A DNA stretch of 53,658 bases, from contig JAETRI010000018.1 in the NCBI GenBank assembly GCA_021770245.1, positions 1 to 53,658 of the forward strand. Direction: 5' to 3'. The notes under the pieces are model-generated. The model was given only the letters and a program-made list of their open reading frames with translations. It searched no databases and was not told the origin of the DNA. A program made the position numbers and the translations under genes. This DNA comes from Lachnospiraceae bacterium. Lineage in GTDB: Bacteria > Bacillota > Clostridia > Lachnospirales > Lachnospiraceae. Below are positions 52,141 through 53,658 of this stretch, piece by piece (the first letter of the stretch is position 1; each line of letters begins with the position of its first letter).

Positions 52141-52385
52141 ACATCCTTTTCGGAAACTTTTCATGAATCGGAGATTCATGACCGCCATTCTCCCCTCGCC
52201 GAATGAGCCAGCGCATTCTTCTCGCTAACGCTCATTATATCATAAATTACGGTACAAAAAGACGGGATATGGAAAAGTGTCGAAAAAACTTTATAAATGA
52301 GCATCTTGCAGTAACTCTACGATTCATGGGTGTGAATTTGTAAAGACCTGTCCTATCATTTAGAAGAGAAGGGAGAGGCGTCGAT
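52141..52385. other. Intergenic region before the XRE-methyltransferase gene
   Basis: Gene-free. It contains the palindrome TGAATCGGAGATTCA (about 52163-52177) and an AATGAGC/GCTCATT inverted pair (about 52203-52237). No convincing promoter could be fixed. GAGAAGGGAGAGG precedes the next start. Confidence 0.5.
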
Positions 52386-53453
52386 ATGAATCAGGTTAAA
52401 ATAGGCAGATTTATTGCCGACATGAGGAAGCAGCAGAATTTCACCCAGCGTGAATTTGCCGCTGCTCTTGGCATTAGCGACAAGACTGTAAGCAAATGGG
52501 AATGCGGCAACGGAATGCCTGAATTGTCCTTTATGCAGCCTATTTGTGAAATTCTGAAGATCGACCTCAACGAATTGTTTGCGGGAGAAAAGCTCACCGA
52601 CGCTGACTATAAAGAGAAAGCGGAGGAAAATATAATAACTCTTGTGGAAGAGGCGGAAAGAATAAAAAAGAATATTGTCGGCGGTAAAGTCTTGGGTAAT
52701 GCGAATAATGTTGAAATGGATGTGCACGAGGCGCATAAAACAAATGCCGAGTTTTGGAGTACAATAGGCAGCGAATTCTTAGGGGCAACTGCTCTGCCGA
52801 ACTGGGGTGGCTTTTTTCCGTCAGAAGATAAGATAAATCTGCTTGGGGATTTATATGGCAGGAAGGTTCTTGAAATCGGTTGCGGAAACGGCCATTCATT
52901 GAAATACGCCGCAGACTTGGGAGCATCTGATTTGTGGGGATTAGATATATCCGTCAGTCAAATTGAACTTTCAGAACAATTTCTGAAAAAACATGGAATC
53001 CATGCAAAACTTATCTGCTTACCCATGGAAGACGAATGCGGGCTGCCGACGGAATACTTTGATCTGGTTTATTCGGTTTATGGAATCGGCTGGACAACCG
53101 ATTTAGACAAAACTTTTCAACAGATCCATTCCTATTTAAGGAAGGATGGAATATTTGTTTTCGGGTGGTCGCATCCAATTCATAAATGTGTGTCGGTCGA
53201 GAACGGAAGACTTATTTTCAGTAACTCCTATTTTAACGAGAATTGGTACCGGGCCGGCATGAGCAACAAAGAAATTATGTTGTCAAACCGCATGCTAAGT
53301 ACGTATATTAATGCTTTGGCTGAGAACGGATTCGTTATTGTAAAGCTTGTGGAAGAAACCGACAGAGAAAAGGCAATGGGGGCGGAGAATGACTTTGGAC
53401 GAAAAGCGTTAATGCTGCCTACGGTTTTTGCCATTAAAGCAAGAAAGGCGTAA
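52386..53453 (+). CDS. XRE-type HTH regulator fused to SAM-dependent methyltransferase
   Basis: A 355-residue two-domain protein. Residues 4-60 form an XRE/Cro helix-turn-helix (TQREFAAALGISDKTVSKWE). A charged linker (about 66-100) leads into a class I methyltransferase (about 115-355) with motif I VLEIGCGNGH (161-170), LDIS at the end of strand 2 and FDLVYSVYGIGW as motif IV. The two parts are usually separate genes. The fusion suggests DNA-targeted or self-regulated methyltransferase action, but the substrate is unknown. Base composition is lower in GC than the ara region, hinting at recent acquisition. Confidence 0.87.
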   Translation: MNQVKIGRFIADMRKQQNFTQREFAAALGISDKTVSKWECGNGMPELSFMQPICEILKIDLNELFAGEKLTDADYKEKAEENIITLVEEAERIKKNIVGGKVLGNANNVEMDVHEAHKTNAEFWSTIGSEFLGATALPNWGGFFPSEDKINLLGDLYGRKVLEIGCGNGHSLKYAADLGASDLWGLDISVSQIELSEQFLKKHGIHAKLICLPMEDECGLPTEYFDLVYSVYGIGWTTDLDKTFQQIHSYLRKDGIFVFGWSHPIHKCVSVENGRLIFSNSYFNENWYRAGMSNKEIMLSNRMLSTYINALAENGFVIVKLVEETDREKAMGAENDFGRKALMLPTVFAIKARKA

Positions 53454-53533
53454 CAGCCACCCTGCAGGTTCCCGGACGCCAGGGTGCACAGGGGTGGCGC
53501 AGGGGCCGCAGGGCCATTCATGCGTTTGTCCTG
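53454..53533 (+). repeat. Family 2 repeat after the XRE-methyltransferase gene
   Basis: CAGCCACCCTGCAGGTTCCC GGACGCC part, then GGGGTGGCGCAGGGGCCGCA and GGGCCATTCATGCGTTTGTC. It joins the CAGCCACC half seen at 45224 and the GGCCGCAGGGCCATTC half seen at 49923, starting at the stop codon. Confidence 0.85.
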
Positions 53534-53658
53534 AAAAAATTGCCCAGCTCTGACGCTTAAAAATTTTTCGCAAAAAAACCTCCCATTTTATGGGAAAATG
53601 CGGGATAATAGAAGTGACAAAACAAACTATTTCTTCGCACACCCATAAAAGAGAGGAG
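53534..53658 (+). other. Leader region of the next, off-window gene
   Basis: AT-rich sequence with the palindrome TCCCATTTTATGGGA (53581-53595). It ends in AGAGAGGAG, a strong ribosome site, so a forward gene probably starts just past the window edge. Confidence 0.55.

Overview
The window reads as chromosomal DNA of a spore-forming, anaerobic Gram-positive bacterium of the Clostridia, most likely a Lachnospiraceae relative. The evidence is a T-box leader, spore maturation genes spmA and spmB, split transketolase subunits, an anaerobic reductase activase, lipoprotein-type binding proteins, and gene blocks like the Bacillus yaaO-holB-yaaT-yabB-yabC region. Most of the window is GC-rich (clearly above 50%). 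One block, about 17.1-20.6 kb, is strikingly AT-rich (around one third GC by eye) and looks foreign.

Layout. 0-0.9 kb: 3' end of 23S rRNA and six tRNA genes. 1-12.1 kb: one long forward block with an L,D-transpeptidase, an HD hydrolase, a PLP decarboxylase, pyk, glpK, a guanylate-kinase-like gene, holB, ricT, trmN6-like, rsmI and acpP. 12.3-14.8 kb: a polar amino-acid ABC importer whose binding protein has its two half-domains in swapped (circularly permuted) order. 14.9-16.3 kb (minus): a cobalamin riboswitch driving a DUF4430 lipoprotein and an ECF S component, a likely vitamin B12 uptake unit. 16.4-24.0 kb: spmA and spmB, normally neighbours, held apart by about 6.3 kb. That gap carries a tyrosine-recombinase-like protein without catalytic residues, an AAA15-type ATPase, a PD-(D/E)XK-like protein (together a candidate defence cassette), a pRiA4b ORF-3-like zinc protein, asparaginase and a HAD hydrolase. 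24-32.4 kb: an NSS transporter, an Mrr-like nuclease-fold protein, a MacB/FtsX-type ABC unit with a MarR regulator, and a DUF885 metallopeptidase-like protein. 32.5-41.6 kb: araR-araA-araB-araD followed by split transketolase, rpe and a 2-hydroxyacid dehydrogenase, which together take L-arabinose into the pentose phosphate pathway. 41.7-45.2 kb: T-box-controlled metG and an alpha/beta hydrolase. 45.3-53.6 kb: a YesL-like membrane protein, msmK-type shared sugar ATPase, a PucR-type regulator, a Lachnospiraceae-type unknown protein, a NrdG-type activase, tadA, a GNAT protein and an XRE-methyltransferase fusion.

Two dispersed repeat families stand out. Family 1 elements are small GC-rich hairpins (GCCCGC-loop-GCGGGC-AGA, or GCCGCAAAGGACGCGGC followed by ATGAAAGG). 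They lie directly in front of start codons on both strands and usually supply the Shine-Dalgarno sequence. Family 2 elements (GGCCGCAGGGCCATTCATG and CAGCCACCCC hairpins) lie mostly just after stop codons. One forms a 53-bp stem whose only two mismatches become G-U pairs in the minus-strand transcript. These repeats, the permuted binding protein and the spmA/spmB-splitting cassette are the main discoveries offered here. All functional calls come from reading motifs without database searches.
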